Shown here one piece after another: positions 14,934-24,795 of a stretch of 64,000 nt of DNA. Each line of letters starts with the position of its first letter. Position 1 is the first letter of the stretch. The translations under genes were made by a program, and so were the position numbers. The notes below the pieces were generated by a model. The model did not search any database. It was given only the letters and a program-made list of their open reading frames with translations, and was not told the DNA's origin. Source of the DNA: Dryocola clanedunensis_A (lineage in GTDB: Bacteria; Pseudomonadota; Gammaproteobacteria; Enterobacterales; Enterobacteriaceae); the NCBI GenBank assembly GCA_038405435.1, contig JBBYHZ010000003.1. One strand, given 5' to 3'.

Positions 14934-17741
14934 ATGCAGAACGGCGAAATGAAAGCCTGGCTGGATTCCTCTTACCTGGCGGGTGCGAACCAGTCCTGGA
15001 TAGAGCAGCTCTATGAAGACTTCTTAACCGATCCTGACTCTGTTGATGCGCACTGGCGCTCAATGTTCCAGCAGTTACCTGGAACCGGAGCCAGACCGGA
15101 TCAATTCCATTCCAAAACACGTGATTATTTTCGTCGTCTGGCGAAGGATGCCTCACGTTACTCCACCGCGATTACTGACCCTGACACCGACGTTAAGCAG
15201 GTTAAAGTCCTGCAGCTGATTAACGCCTGGCGTTTCCGTGGGCATCAGGCGGCAAATCTCGATCCGCTTGGCCTCTGGAAGCAGGATGCGGTTCCCGATC
15301 TTGACCCTGCGTTCCACAACCTGACGGAAGCAGACCTGCAGGAAACCTTCAACGTCGGTTCTTTTGCCAGCGGCAAAGAGACGATGAAGCTTGCGGATCT
15401 GATCGCAGCCCTGAAGCAAACCTACGGCGGCTCCATCGGTGCGGAATACATGCACATCACCAACACCGAAGAAAAGCGCTGGATCCAGCAGCGTATCGAA
15501 TCGGTTGTCGGCCACTCCACCTTCAGCGTGGAAGAGAAAAAACGTTTCCTGAGCGAGCTGACCGCAGCGGAAGGTCTGGAGCGCTATCTCGGTGCGAAAT
15601 TCCCGGGTGCGAAGCGCTTCTCGCTGGAAGGCGGCGACGCGCTGGTGCCAATGCTCAAAGAAATGATCCGCCATGCGGGCAAGAGCGGCACGCGCGAAGT
15701 TGTTCTGGGGATGGCACACCGTGGCCGTCTGAACGTGCTGATTAACGTGCTGGGCAAAAAACCGCAGGATCTGTTCGACGAGTTCGCGGGCAAACATAAA
15801 GAGCATCTCGGCACCGGCGACGTGAAGTACCACATGGGCTTCTCATCGGATGTCGAAACCGAAGGCGGACTGGTTCACCTGGCGCTGGCGTTTAACCCGT
15901 CTCACCTCGAAATCGTCAGCCCGGTGGTTATTGGTTCCGTGCGCGCGCGCCTGGATCGTCTGGAAAAACCAGGCATCAATCAGGTTCTGCCTATCACCAT
16001 TCATGGTGACGCAGCGGTTGCGGGCCAGGGCGTCGTTCAGGAAACGCTGAACATGTCCAAGGCGCGTGGTTACGAAGTGGGCGGCACCGTTCGCATCGTT
16101 ATCAACAACCAGATTGGCTTCACCACGTCTAACCCGCTGGACGCTCGTTCCACACCATACTGTACCGATATCGGTAAGATGGTGATGGCGCCGATCTTCC
16201 ACGTTAATGCTGACGATCCGGAAGCGGTCGCGTTCGTGACCCGTCTGGCGCTGGACTTCCGTAACACCTTCAAACGCGACGTATTTATCGACCTGGTTTG
16301 CTACCGTCGCCATGGTCATAACGAAGCCGATGAGCCAAGCGCAACCCAGCCGGTGATGTACCAGAAAATTAAAAAGCACCCGACGCCGCGTAAAATCTAC
16401 GCTGACCGTCTGGAGCAGGAAAAGCTGGCCACGCTGGAAGACGCCACCGAAATGGTGAACCTCTACCGTGACGCGCTGGACGCCGGTGAATGCGTGGTGA
16501 AAGAGTACCGTCCGATGAACATGCATTCGTTCACCTGGTCGCCGTACCTTAACCACGACTGGGACGAAAGCTACCCTAACAAGGTTGAGATGAAGCGCCT
16601 GCAGGAGCTGGCGAAACGCATCAGCTCCGCGCCTGAAACCGTCGAACTGCAGTCCCGCGTCGCGAAAATTTACAGCGATCGCCAGGATATGGCGAACGGC
16701 GATAAGAAATTTGACTGGGGCGCGGCAGAGAACCTGGCGTATGCCACGCTCGTTGACGAAGGCGTCTCCGTCCGTCTGTCCGGCGAAGATGCTGGTCGCG
16801 GCACGTTCTTCCACCGTCACGCTGTGATTCACAACCAGACTAATGGTTCGACCTACACGCCGCTGCAGCACGTTCACAACAGCCAGGGCGAGTTCAAAGT
16901 CTGGGACTCCGTGCTGTCTGAAGAAGCGGTACTGGCCTTTGAATACGGTTATGCCACAGCAGAGCCACGCACCCTGACTATCTGGGAAGCGCAGTTCGGC
17001 GACTTCGCCAACGGTGCGCAGGTTGTTATCGACCAGTTCATCAGCTCCGGCGAGCAGAAGTGGGGCCGTATGTGTGGCCTGGTGATGCTGCTGCCGCACG
17101 GCTACGAAGGGCAGGGGCCAGAGCACTCCTCGGCACGTCTGGAGCGTTATCTTCAGCTGTGCGCCGAGCAGAACATGCAGGTTTGCGTTCCTTCTACTCC
17201 GGCACAGGTTTACCACATGCTGCGTCGTCAGGCGCTGCGCGGTATGCGTCGTCCGCTGGTTGTCATGTCGCCTAAATCTCTGCTGCGCCACCCGCTGGCG
17301 GTCTCCACGCTGGATGAGCTGGCTAACGGCACTTTCCTGCCGGCAATTGGTGAAGTTGACGAGCTGGATCCGGCAGGCGTGAAGCGCGTGGTTCTGTGTT
17401 CCGGTAAGGTTTACTACGACCTGCTTGAGCAGCGCCGTAAGAAAGATCAGAAAGATGTCGCGATTGTGCGCATCGAGCAGCTCTATCCGTTCCCGCACCA
17501 GGCGGTGCAGGAAGCGTTGAAACCGTTCGCTCACGTGCATGATTTTGTCTGGTGCCAGGAAGAGCCGCTTAACCAGGGCGCATGGTACTGCAGCCAACAC
17601 CACTTCCGCGAAGTGATTCCATTCGGATCTGCCCTGCGCTATGCAGGTCGTCCGGCCTCCGCCTCTCCGGCGGTAGGGTATATGTCCGTTCACCAGAAAC
17701 AGCAGCAAGATCTGGTTAATGACGCGCTGAACGTCGATTAA
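14934..17741 (+). CDS. sucA: 2-oxoglutarate dehydrogenase E1 component
   Basis: E1 uses thiamine diphosphate to decarboxylate 2-oxoglutarate and passes the succinyl group to the lipoyl arm of SucB. The protein has 935 residues (E. coli 933) and is collinear with it. Recognisable parts are the N-terminal E2-binding segment, MAHRGRLNVL and FNPSHLEIVSPV of the catalytic core, the thiamine-binding GDAAVAGQG and NNQIGFTTS, and the C-terminal GEDAGRGTFFHRH and LLPHGYEGQGPEHSS. The ATG follows AAGGGATCACG. It begins the suc half of the sdh-suc transcript. Confidence 0.98.
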   Translation: MQNGEMKAWLDSSYLAGANQSWIEQLYEDFLTDPDSVDAHWRSMFQQLPGTGARPDQFHSKTRDYFRRLAKDASRYSTAITDPDTDVKQVKVLQLINAWRFRGHQAANLDPLGLWKQDAVPDLDPAFHNLTEADLQETFNVGSFASGKETMKLADLIAALKQTYGGSIGAEYMHITNTEEKRWIQQRIESVVGHSTFSVEEKKRFLSELTAAEGLERYLGAKFPGAKRFSLEGGDALVPMLKEMIRHAGKSGTREVVLGMAHRGRLNVLINVLGKKPQDLFDEFAGKHKEHLGTGDVKYHMGFSSDVETEGGLVHLALAFNPSHLEIVSPVVIGSVRARLDRLEKPGINQVLPITIHGDAAVAGQGVVQETLNMSKARGYEVGGTVRIVINNQIGFTTSNPLDARSTPYCTDIGKMVMAPIFHVNADDPEAVAFVTRLALDFRNTFKRDVFIDLVCYRRHGHNEADEPSATQPVMYQKIKKHPTPRKIYADRLEQEKLATLEDATEMVNLYRDALDAGECVVKEYRPMNMHSFTWSPYLNHDWDESYPNKVEMKRLQELAKRISSAPETVELQSRVAKIYSDRQDMANGDKKFDWGAAENLAYATLVDEGVSVRLSGEDAGRGTFFHRHAVIHNQTNGSTYTPLQHVHNSQGEFKVWDSVLSEEAVLAFEYGYATAEPRTLTIWEAQFGDFANGAQVVIDQFISSGEQKWGRMCGLVMLLPHGYEGQGPEHSSARLERYLQLCAEQNMQVCVPSTPAQVYHMLRRQALRGMRRPLVVMSPKSLLRHPLAVSTLDELANGTFLPAIGEVDELDPAGVKRVVLCSGKVYYDLLEQRRKKDQKDVAIVRIEQLYPFPHQAVQEALKPFAHVHDFVWCQEEPLNQGAWYCSQHHFREVIPFGSALRYAGRPASASPAVGYMSVHQKQQQDLVNDALNVD

Positions 17742-17755
17742 TTAAAGGATAAAAA

Positions 17756-18982
17756 ATGAGTAGCGTAGATATTCTTGTTCCTGACCTGCCTGAGTCCGTT
17801 GCCGATGCGACCGTTGCAACCTGGCATAAAAAACCGGGTGATGCCGTGACCCGTGACGAAGTGCTGGTAGAAATCGAAACTGACAAAGTGGTACTGGAAG
17901 TACCGGCGTCGGCAGATGGTATTCTGGATGCGGTGCTGGAAGATGAAGGCACCACCGTAACTTCTCGCCAGATTCTGGGCCGCCTGCGCGAAGGCAACAG
18001 CTCCGGGAAAGAGACCTCTGCGAAAGCAGACGCTAAAGAGTCCACCCCGGCACAGCGCCAGCAGGCCTCTCTGGAAGAGCAAAACAATGACGCGCTCAGC
18101 CCGGCTATTCGCCGCCTGATTGCGGAGCACTCCCTTGACGCCAGCGCTATTAAAGGCAGCGGCGTAGGCGGTCGTATCACCCGTGAAGATGTGGATAAGC
18201 ATCTGACCCAGGCGAAAGCGGCACAGCCAGCTCAGGCCAAAGCAGCGACAGAAACCAAAGCACCGGTTGCACCGCTGGCTGGCCGCAGCGAAAAACGCGT
18301 GCCGATGACTCGTCTGCGCAAGCGCGTTGCTGAACGCCTGCTGGAAGCGAAAAATTCCACCGCCATGCTCACTACCTTTAACGAAGTGAACATGCAGCCA
18401 ATCATGGCGCTGCGTAAGCAGTACGGTGAGTCCTTCGAGAAGCGCCACGGCGTGCGCTTGGGCTTCATGTCCTTCTACATTAAAGCGGTTGTTGAGGCCC
18501 TGAAACGCTACCCGGAAGTGAACGCTTCCATCGATGGCGATGATGTGGTTTACCACAACTATTTCGATGTCAGCATCGCGGTATCCACGCCACGTGGTCT
18601 GGTTACCCCAGTACTGCGCGACGTTGATACTCTCGGCATGGCCGATATCGAAAAGCGCATTAAAGAACTGGCCGTGAAAGGCCGTGACGGCAAGCTGACC
18701 GTGGAAGATCTGACCGGCGGTAACTTCACTATTACCAACGGTGGCGTATTCGGATCCCTGATGTCTACCCCGATCATCAACCCACCGCAGAGCGCGATCC
18801 TCGGGATGCACGCCATCAAAGATCGTCCAATGGCGGTTAACGGCAAAGTAGAGATCCTGCCGATGATGTACCTGGCGCTCTCCTACGATCACCGTCTGAT
18901 CGACGGGCGTGAGTCCGTGGGCTATCTGGTGGCAATTAAAGAGCTGCTGGAAGACCCAACTCGTCTGCTGCTGGACGTGTAG
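17756..18982 (+). CDS. sucB: 2-oxoglutarate dehydrogenase E2, dihydrolipoyl succinyltransferase
   Basis: SucB is the 24-meric core of the 2-oxoglutarate dehydrogenase complex. Of its 408 residues, the first 80 or so form the lipoyl domain with the lipoylated lysine in ETDKVVLEV. A flexible linker is followed by the E3/E1-binding domain (LSPAIRRLIAEHSL, GRITREDVDKHL), then an Ala/Gln/Lys-rich linker near residues 155-175, then the catalytic domain ending with the active-site SYDHRLIDGRE. The AAGGA site is 9 bases upstream, and sucA stops 14 bases before. Confidence 0.98.
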   Translation: MSSVDILVPDLPESVADATVATWHKKPGDAVTRDEVLVEIETDKVVLEVPASADGILDAVLEDEGTTVTSRQILGRLREGNSSGKETSAKADAKESTPAQRQQASLEEQNNDALSPAIRRLIAEHSLDASAIKGSGVGGRITREDVDKHLTQAKAAQPAQAKAATETKAPVAPLAGRSEKRVPMTRLRKRVAERLLEAKNSTAMLTTFNEVNMQPIMALRKQYGESFEKRHGVRLGFMSFYIKAVVEALKRYPEVNASIDGDDVVYHNYFDVSIAVSTPRGLVTPVLRDVDTLGMADIEKRIKELAVKGRDGKLTVEDLTGGNFTITNGGVFGSLMSTPIINPPQSAILGMHAIKDRPMAVNGKVEILPMMYLALSYDHRLIDGRESVGYLVAIKELLEDPTRLLLDV

Positions 18983-19000
18983 TTGTAAAGCATCACCTGC

Positions 19001-19056
19001 CCTGTAGGTCGGATAAGCGTAGCGCCATCCGGCATTAAACCGCACCGGCCTACAGG
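19001..19056. repeat. REP element between sucB and sucC
   Basis: CCTGTAGG at 19001 and CCTACAGG at 19049 bracket the element. The core GTCGGATAAGCG ... CCATCCGGC is a typical enterobacterial REP/PU sequence. Such elements often modulate mRNA decay between operon genes. Confidence 0.85.
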
Positions 19057-19095
19057 TTTGAAGATAACGATTACCCTGAAGGATGGATAGAACTC

Positions 19096-20262
19096 ATGAA
19101 CTTACACGAATATCAGGCGAAACAATTGTTTGCTCGGTATGGTTTACCGGCACCAGTCGGTTACGCCTGCACCACACCGCGTGAAGCCGAAGAAGCTGCC
19201 TCTAAAATTGGCGCAGGTCCGTGGGTGGTAAAATGTCAGGTTCATGCCGGTGGCCGTGGTAAAGCGGGCGGCGTGAAAGTGGTCAACAGCAAAGAAGACA
19301 TTCGTGCTTTTGCTGAGCACTGGCTGGGCAAACGTCTGGTGACCTACCAGACAGACGCTAACGGCCAGCCGGTACACCAGATCCTGGTTGAAGCGGCGAC
19401 CGACATTGATAAAGAGCTGTATCTGGGCGCGGTAGTAGACCGTAGCTCCCGTCGCGTAGTCTTCATGGCTTCCACCGAAGGCGGCGTGGAAATCGAGAAA
19501 GTCGCGGAAGAAACCCCGCACCTGATTCATAAAGTTGCCCTCGACCCGCTGGCTGGCCCAATGCCATACCAGGGACGCGAGCTGGCATTCAAACTGGGTC
19601 TGGAAGGCAAGCAGGTTCAGCAGTTCACCAAAATTTTCATGGGCCTGGCCACTATCTTCCTGGACCGTGACCTTGCGCTTATCGAAATCAACCCGCTGGT
19701 TATCACTAAGCAGGGCGATCTGATCTGCCTCGACGGCAAGCTGGGCGCTGATGGCAACGCACTGTTCCGCCAGCCAGAGCTGCGCGAAATGCGTGATCCA
19801 AGCCAGGAAGATGCTCGTGAGTCTCAGGCTGCACAGTGGGAGCTGAACTACGTTGCGCTTGATGGCAACATCGGCTGCATGGTTAACGGTGCGGGCCTGG
19901 CAATGGGCACCATGGACATCGTTAAGCTGCACGGCGGCGAACCGGCTAACTTCCTGGACGTTGGCGGCGGCGCAACCAAAGAGCGCGTGACCGAAGCATT
20001 CAAAATCATTCTGTCAGACGACAAAGTGAAAGCCGTTCTGGTTAACATTTTCGGCGGCATCGTGCGCTGCGACCTGATCGCAGACGGCATCATCGGTGCG
20101 GTTGCCGAAGTGGGCGTAAACGTTCCGGTCGTTGTTCGTCTGGAAGGGAACAACGCCGAACTGGGCGCGAAGAAACTGGCTGACAGCGGCCTGAATATTA
20201 TTGCAGCGAAAAGTCTGACCGATGCAGCACAGCAGGTAGTTGCTGCCGTGGAGGGGAAATAA
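19096..20262 (+). CDS. sucC: Succinyl-CoA synthetase beta subunit
   Basis: SucC and SucD convert succinyl-CoA to succinate with nucleotide triphosphate formation. The 388-residue protein has the E. coli length. The N-terminal two thirds are an ATP-grasp fold (KCQVHAGGRGKAGGVKV, ALIEINPLVIT), and the C-terminal CoA-ligase domain contains NIFGGIVRCD and LEGNNAELG. Its stop overlaps the sucD ATG by one base (TAATG), which suggests coupled 1:1 synthesis. Confidence 0.98.
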   Translation: MNLHEYQAKQLFARYGLPAPVGYACTTPREAEEAASKIGAGPWVVKCQVHAGGRGKAGGVKVVNSKEDIRAFAEHWLGKRLVTYQTDANGQPVHQILVEAATDIDKELYLGAVVDRSSRRVVFMASTEGGVEIEKVAEETPHLIHKVALDPLAGPMPYQGRELAFKLGLEGKQVQQFTKIFMGLATIFLDRDLALIEINPLVITKQGDLICLDGKLGADGNALFRQPELREMRDPSQEDARESQAAQWELNYVALDGNIGCMVNGAGLAMGTMDIVKLHGGEPANFLDVGGGATKERVTEAFKIILSDDKVKAVLVNIFGGIVRCDLIADGIIGAVAEVGVNVPVVVRLEGNNAELGAKKLADSGLNIIAAKSLTDAAQQVVAAVEGK

Positions 20263-21134
20263 TGTCCATTTTGATCGATAAAAACACCAAGGTAATTTGC
20301 CAGGGTTTCACCGGCAGCCAGGGGACCTTCCACTCCGAACAGGCAATTGCCTACGGTACGCAGATGGTTGGCGGCGTAACGCCCGGCAAAGGCGGCACCG
20401 AGCATCTGGGTCTGCCAGTCTTTAACACCGTGCGTGAAGCCGTAGACGCAACGGGTGCTACTGCCTCTGTTATCTACGTTCCAGCTCCGTTCTGTAAAGA
20501 CTCCATTCTGGAAGCTATCGACGCAGGTATTAAGCTGATTATCACTATCACCGAAGGCATCCCGACGCTGGATATGCTGACCGTGAAGGTGAAGCTGGAT
20601 GAAGCTGGCGTGCGCATGATCGGGCCAAACTGCCCGGGCGTTATCACCCCTGGCGAATGCAAAATCGGCATCATGCCGGGTCACATTCACCTTCCCGGTA
20701 AAGTGGGCATCGTTTCCCGCTCCGGTACGCTGACTTATGAAGCGGTCAAGCAGACTACAGATATCGGTCTGGGCCAGTCCACCTGCGTGGGCATCGGCGG
20801 TGACCCGATCCCTGGGTCTAACTTCATCGATATCCTGAAAATGTTCGAGGAAGATCCGAAAACTGAAGCCATCGTGATGATCGGTGAAATCGGCGGCAGC
20901 GCGGAAGAAGAAGCGGCAGCTTACATCAAAGAGCATGTGACCAAGCCTGTTGTGGGTTACATCGCGGGTGTTACCGCGCCGAAAGGCAAGCGTATGGGCC
21001 ACGCGGGCGCCATCATCGCGGGCGGTAAAGGTACAGCGGACGAGAAGTTCGCCGCTCTGGAAGCCGCTGGCGTGAAAACTGTTCGCAGCCTTGCTGACAT
21101 CGGCGATGCGCTGAAAGCGATTTTGCCGCAGTAA
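20262..21134 (+). CDS. sucD: Succinyl-CoA synthetase alpha subunit
   Basis: The alpha subunit binds CoA and carries the phosphohistidine. The 290 residues (E. coli 289) begin with the CoA-binding Rossmann fold (CQGFTGSQGTFHSEQA) and continue with GPNCPGVITPGECKIGIMPG, SRSGTLTYEA and the phosphohistidine loop KRMGHAGAIIAGGKGTA. It is the last gene of the sdhCDAB-sucABCD cluster and is followed by a strong terminator. Confidence 0.98.
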   Translation: MSILIDKNTKVICQGFTGSQGTFHSEQAIAYGTQMVGGVTPGKGGTEHLGLPVFNTVREAVDATGATASVIYVPAPFCKDSILEAIDAGIKLIITITEGIPTLDMLTVKVKLDEAGVRMIGPNCPGVITPGECKIGIMPGHIHLPGKVGIVSRSGTLTYEAVKQTTDIGLGQSTCVGIGGDPIPGSNFIDILKMFEEDPKTEAIVMIGEIGGSAEEEAAAYIKEHVTKPVVGYIAGVTAPKGKRMGHAGAIIAGGKGTADEKFAALEAAGVKTVRSLADIGDALKAILPQ

Positions 21135-21165
21135 ACCTAACTAATAATAAATGTTCGACATGGTT

Positions 21166-21190
21166 GGCCACCCTTTGGGTGGCCTTTTTT
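21166..21190 (+). terminator. Intrinsic terminator after sucD
   Basis: GGCCACCC-TTT-GGGTGGCC followed by T6 closes the sdh-suc operon. Confidence 0.92.
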
Positions 21191-21943
21191 ATGGCTAACG
21201 GCAGGGCCAGAGCAAACACAGCCGCATCTCTCTGTTTACCTCCCTTACAATGCCAAATTAGTAAGGTTTTTATGCGAAGAGAATAAATATTGCTGATGCT
21301 TAACCGCATCAAAAATAATGATTTGTTAATGCATGTAACCCATAAAGTGAATTATTTGTGAATTAATTGGCGTGTTAAGCGGAAGAAGGCGGTCATTCCG
21401 TGAGGTGATTAACACCGATGAACGACTTTGTGGCGAAAAGCGGAATGTAAACCATAGTTGAAGCGAATAGTTTTTAATTATACAAGGCTGGTTATGATTA
21501 ACTTTAGCGCATGTTTAAAAACACCTTATTAACAATGCGTTTACCAATCTTTCTTAAAATAAACGCAATTAACAAAGTGAAATTAAATTGCGCCAGATCA
21601 ATATCTAAGGCTGGCATCTATGGCTGGAAAAGGGGTAAATTGTCGCGGATCAAAGTAGCGGGATCACGACATTTTCGCTATAAATTGATCACTGTCGAGA
21701 AACGTAAAAAACCCTTAGCAAATACCTATTTATCGTAAGGGAATTGCAGGGTAATATATTTGCGGATTATTTTAGGCTTTTATTAACGTATTTGTAACCT
21801 TTCACCTTTTGTCGTCACATTTGAATGAAATGTGAGGGCAAAGCGTAGTCTGGAAGCGAATGTTTTTGTATTAGGGCATGCGTTGTGGGGAGCCAGGCGG
21901 CGAACCACGGTCGGAGTCTTCATGCGAAGAGCAAGGAGTCAAG
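21191..21943 (+). promoter_or_regulatory. sucD-cydA interval: long control region of cydA
   Basis: About 750 bp without a convincing gene. It is strikingly AT-rich between 21260 and 21800, with repeated TTAAC/GTTAA-like stretches of the sort found in ArcA-bound regions, and a TTGATCACTGTCGAG segment that loosely resembles an FNR site. In E. coli cydA is activated by ArcA-P and repressed by FNR from such a region. E. coli has mngRAB between sucD and cydA; they are absent here. A 75-codon open frame at 21511-21738 is not supported. Confidence 0.6.
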
Positions 21944-23512
21944 ATGTTTGATATTGTCGAGCTGTCGCGCTTACAGTTTGCCTTGACCGCGATGTACCAC
22001 TTCCTGTTTGTGCCACTGACGCTGGGTATGGCGTTCCTGCTGGCCATCATGGAAACGGTTTACGTCCTGTCGGGTAAGCAAATTTATAAAGATATGACCA
22101 AGTTCTGGGGCAAGTTGTTTGGTATCAACTTTGCGCTGGGTGTTGCTACTGGTTTAACCATGGAGTTCCAGTTCGGGACTAACTGGTCTTACTATTCACA
22201 TTACGTGGGTGACATTTTTGGTGCGCCTCTGGCTATTGAAGGCCTGATGGCGTTCATGCTTGAATCCACTTTTGTCGGCCTCTTCTTCTTCGGTTGGGAT
22301 CGCCTGGGTAAAGTTCAGCACATGGCGGTGACCTGGCTGGTGGCGTTAGGCTCCAACCTTTCCGCACTGTGGATTCTGGTGGCGAATGGCTGGATGCAAA
22401 ACCCTATTGCTTCCGACTTCAACTTCGAAACCATGCGCATGGAGATGGTCAGCTTCTCCGAACTGGTGCTTAACCCGGTCGCTCAGGTGAAATTCGTTCA
22501 CACTGTGGCAGCAGGTTACTGTACTGGCGCAATGTTTATCCTCGGTATCAGCTCTTACTACCTGCTCAAGGGTCGCGACACCGCGTTTGCAAAACGCTCC
22601 TTCGCTATCGCTGCAAGCTTCGGTATGGCGGCTGTGCTGTCCGTTATCGTTCTGGGCGATGAGTCCGGCTACGAAATGGGTGACGTGCAGAAAACCAAAC
22701 TGGCTGCCATTGAAGCCGAGTGGGAAACTCAACCGGCTCCAGCATCCTTTACGCTGTTCGGTATTCCTGACCAGGATAAGCAGGAAAACCACCTGTCCAT
22801 CCAGATCCCTTACGCGCTGGGTATTATCGCGACACGTTCTGTTGATAAGCCGGTGACCGGTCTTAAAGACCTTCTGGTTCAGCATGAAGAACGTATCCGT
22901 AACGGTATGAAGGCGTACAGCCTGCTCGAGCAGCTGCGTTCCGGCTCTGCCGACCAGTCCGTTCGCGACGACTTCAACGCAATCAAGAAAGATCTCGGCT
23001 ATGGCCTGCTGCTGAAACGCTATACCCCGAACGTCACCGACGCGACGGAAGAGCAGATTCAGCAAGCCACCAAAGACTCAATCCCACGCGTTGCGCCGCT
23101 GTACTTCGCGTTCCGTATCATGGTGGCATGCGGCATCCTGATGCTGTTTATTATCGGCGTCTCCTTCTGGACGGTGTGTCGTAACCGTATTGGCGAGAAG
23201 AAATGGCTGCTCCGCGCCGCGCTGTATGGCTTACCATTGCCATGGATTGCGGTTGAAACCGGCTGGTTCGTTGCCGAGTACGGTCGTCAGCCGTGGGCGA
23301 TTGGTGAAGTGCTGCCGACCGCGGTGGCGAACTCGTCGCTGACGGCGGGCGATCTCATCTTCTCTATGTTGCTGATTTGCGGTCTGTATACGCTGTTCCT
23401 GGTGGCCGAACTGTTCCTGATGTTCAAGTTTGCTCGCCTTGGGCCGAGCAGCCTGAAAACAGGTCGCTATCACTATGAGCAGTCTACCGTGGCTTCTCAG
23501 CCGGCACGCTAA
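21944..23512 (+). CDS. cydA: Cytochrome bd-I ubiquinol oxidase subunit I
   Basis: CydA holds all three haems and the quinol site of the high-affinity terminal oxidase. From ATG 21944, which has an AAGGAG site, the protein has 522 residues as in E. coli; the frame is open 22 codons further upstream, but that part is not family sequence. The haem b595 ligand region AMYHFLFVPLTLG is at the start, and VKFVHTVAAGYCTGA carries the b558 histidine. The long Q-loop of the L-type oxidase (about residues 250-390) is intact. About nine membrane helices are visible. Confidence 0.98.
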   Translation: MFDIVELSRLQFALTAMYHFLFVPLTLGMAFLLAIMETVYVLSGKQIYKDMTKFWGKLFGINFALGVATGLTMEFQFGTNWSYYSHYVGDIFGAPLAIEGLMAFMLESTFVGLFFFGWDRLGKVQHMAVTWLVALGSNLSALWILVANGWMQNPIASDFNFETMRMEMVSFSELVLNPVAQVKFVHTVAAGYCTGAMFILGISSYYLLKGRDTAFAKRSFAIAASFGMAAVLSVIVLGDESGYEMGDVQKTKLAAIEAEWETQPAPASFTLFGIPDQDKQENHLSIQIPYALGIIATRSVDKPVTGLKDLLVQHEERIRNGMKAYSLLEQLRSGSADQSVRDDFNAIKKDLGYGLLLKRYTPNVTDATEEQIQQATKDSIPRVAPLYFAFRIMVACGILMLFIIGVSFWTVCRNRIGEKKWLLRAALYGLPLPWIAVETGWFVAEYGRQPWAIGEVLPTAVANSSLTAGDLIFSMLLICGLYTLFLVAELFLMFKFARLGPSSLKTGRYHYEQSTVASQPAR

Positions 23513-23527
23513 GACAGGAGTCGTCAA

Positions 23528-24667
23528 ATGTTCGATTATGAAGTATTACGTTTTGTCTGGTGGCTGCTGATTGGCGTACTGCTGATCGGTTTTGCAGTGA
23601 CCGATGGCTTCGACATGGGCGTCGGGATGCTCTCACGCATCATCGGCCGCACCGATGTCGAGCGCCGCATTATGGTTAACTCCATTGCCCCGCACTGGGA
23701 TGGTAACCAGGTCTGGCTCATCACCGCTGGTGGCGCACTGTTCGCCGCCTGGCCAATGGTTTACGCCGCGGCGTTTTCTGGCTTCTATGTGGCGATGATT
23801 CTGGTGCTGGCTTCTTTGTTCTTCCGTCCGGTTGGTTTCGACTACCGCTCGAAGATCGAAGACGTGCGCTGGCGTGGCATGTGGGACTGGGGCATCTTCA
23901 TCGGTAGCTTCGTGCCGCCGCTGGTCATTGGTGTGGCGTTCGGCAACCTGTTGCAGGGCGTGCCGTTCCACGTTGATGAGTATCTGCGCCTGTACTACAC
24001 CGGTAATTTCTTCCAGCTGCTGAATCCGTTTGGTCTGCTGGCCGGTATCGTTAGCGTTACTATGATCCTGACCCAGGGTGCGACTTATCTGCAAATGCGT
24101 ACGGTAGGTGAACTTCACCTGCGTTCACGCGCTGCAGCGCAAATCGCTGCGCTGGTGATGATGGTCTGCTTCGCGCTGGCGGGCGTCTGGGTGATGTACG
24201 GCATCGACGGTTACGTTGTGACCTCCGAGCTGAACCACCACGCCGCATCGAATCCGCTGACTAAAGAAGTCGCCCGTCAGGCTGGTGCCTGGATGGTGAA
24301 CTTTAATAACATGCCGGTTCTGTGGCTCATCCCTGCGCTGGGCGTGGTTCTGCCTCTGCTGACAATACTGATGTCTCGCCTTGAGAAAGGGGCTATGGCA
24401 TTCGTATTCTCATCGCTGACTCTGGCCTGTGTGATCCTGACTGCTGGTATCGCTATGTTCCCGTTCGTGATGCCTTCCAGCACCATGATGAACGCCAGCC
24501 TGACAATGTGGGATGCCACATCCAGCCAGCTGACGCTGAACGTGATGGCATATGCCGCCGCGGTGTTCGTACCGATCATTCTTATCTACACCACTTGGTG
24601 TTACTGGAAGATGTTCGGTCGAATCACCAAAGAGCATATCGAAAGCAACACCCACTCTCTGTACTAA
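23528..24667 (+). CDS. cydB: Cytochrome bd-I ubiquinol oxidase subunit II
   Basis: CydB is the structural membrane partner of CydA. The 379-residue protein equals E. coli CydB and has about eight to nine hydrophobic segments. Family sequence at the start is FVWWLLIGVLLIGFAVTDGFDMGVG, followed by NSIAPHWDGNQVWL. The gene lies 15 bases after cydA with an AGGAG site and is followed after 14 bases by cydX. Confidence 0.97.
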   Translation: MFDYEVLRFVWWLLIGVLLIGFAVTDGFDMGVGMLSRIIGRTDVERRIMVNSIAPHWDGNQVWLITAGGALFAAWPMVYAAAFSGFYVAMILVLASLFFRPVGFDYRSKIEDVRWRGMWDWGIFIGSFVPPLVIGVAFGNLLQGVPFHVDEYLRLYYTGNFFQLLNPFGLLAGIVSVTMILTQGATYLQMRTVGELHLRSRAAAQIAALVMMVCFALAGVWVMYGIDGYVVTSELNHHAASNPLTKEVARQAGAWMVNFNNMPVLWLIPALGVVLPLLTILMSRLEKGAMAFVFSSLTLACVILTAGIAMFPFVMPSSTMMNASLTMWDATSSQLTLNVMAYAAAVFVPIILIYTTWCYWKMFGRITKEHIESNTHSLY

Positions 24668-24681
24668 GTAAGGAGCTGATT

Positions 24682-24795
24682 ATGTGGTACTTTGCATGGA
24701 TTCTGGGGACGCTTCTGGCCTGTGCTTTTGGCATTATTACCGCCCTTGCGCTTGAGCATGTGGAAGCAACTAAAGCCGGTAAAGAAGAACACTGA
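24682..24795 (+). CDS. cydX: CydX, small subunit of cytochrome bd-I oxidase
   Basis: This 37-residue peptide has one membrane helix (WYFAWILGTLLACAFGII) and a charged tail ending KAGKEEH. It is required for stable, active cytochrome bd and matches E. coli CydX in length and sequence. AAGGAG lies 9 bases before the ATG. Its TGA overlaps the ybgE ATG by one base. Confidence 0.95.
   Translation: MWYFAWILGTLLACAFGIITALALEHVEATKAGKEEH

Noticed and set aside
15843..17708. 621-codon open frame opposite sucA
   Set aside because: Shadow of sucA; composition is typical of antisense frames.
21511..21738. 75-codon Lys-rich open frame before cydA
   Set aside because: There is no ribosome binding site, the codon use is that of AT-rich non-coding DNA, and it lies in the cydA control region.
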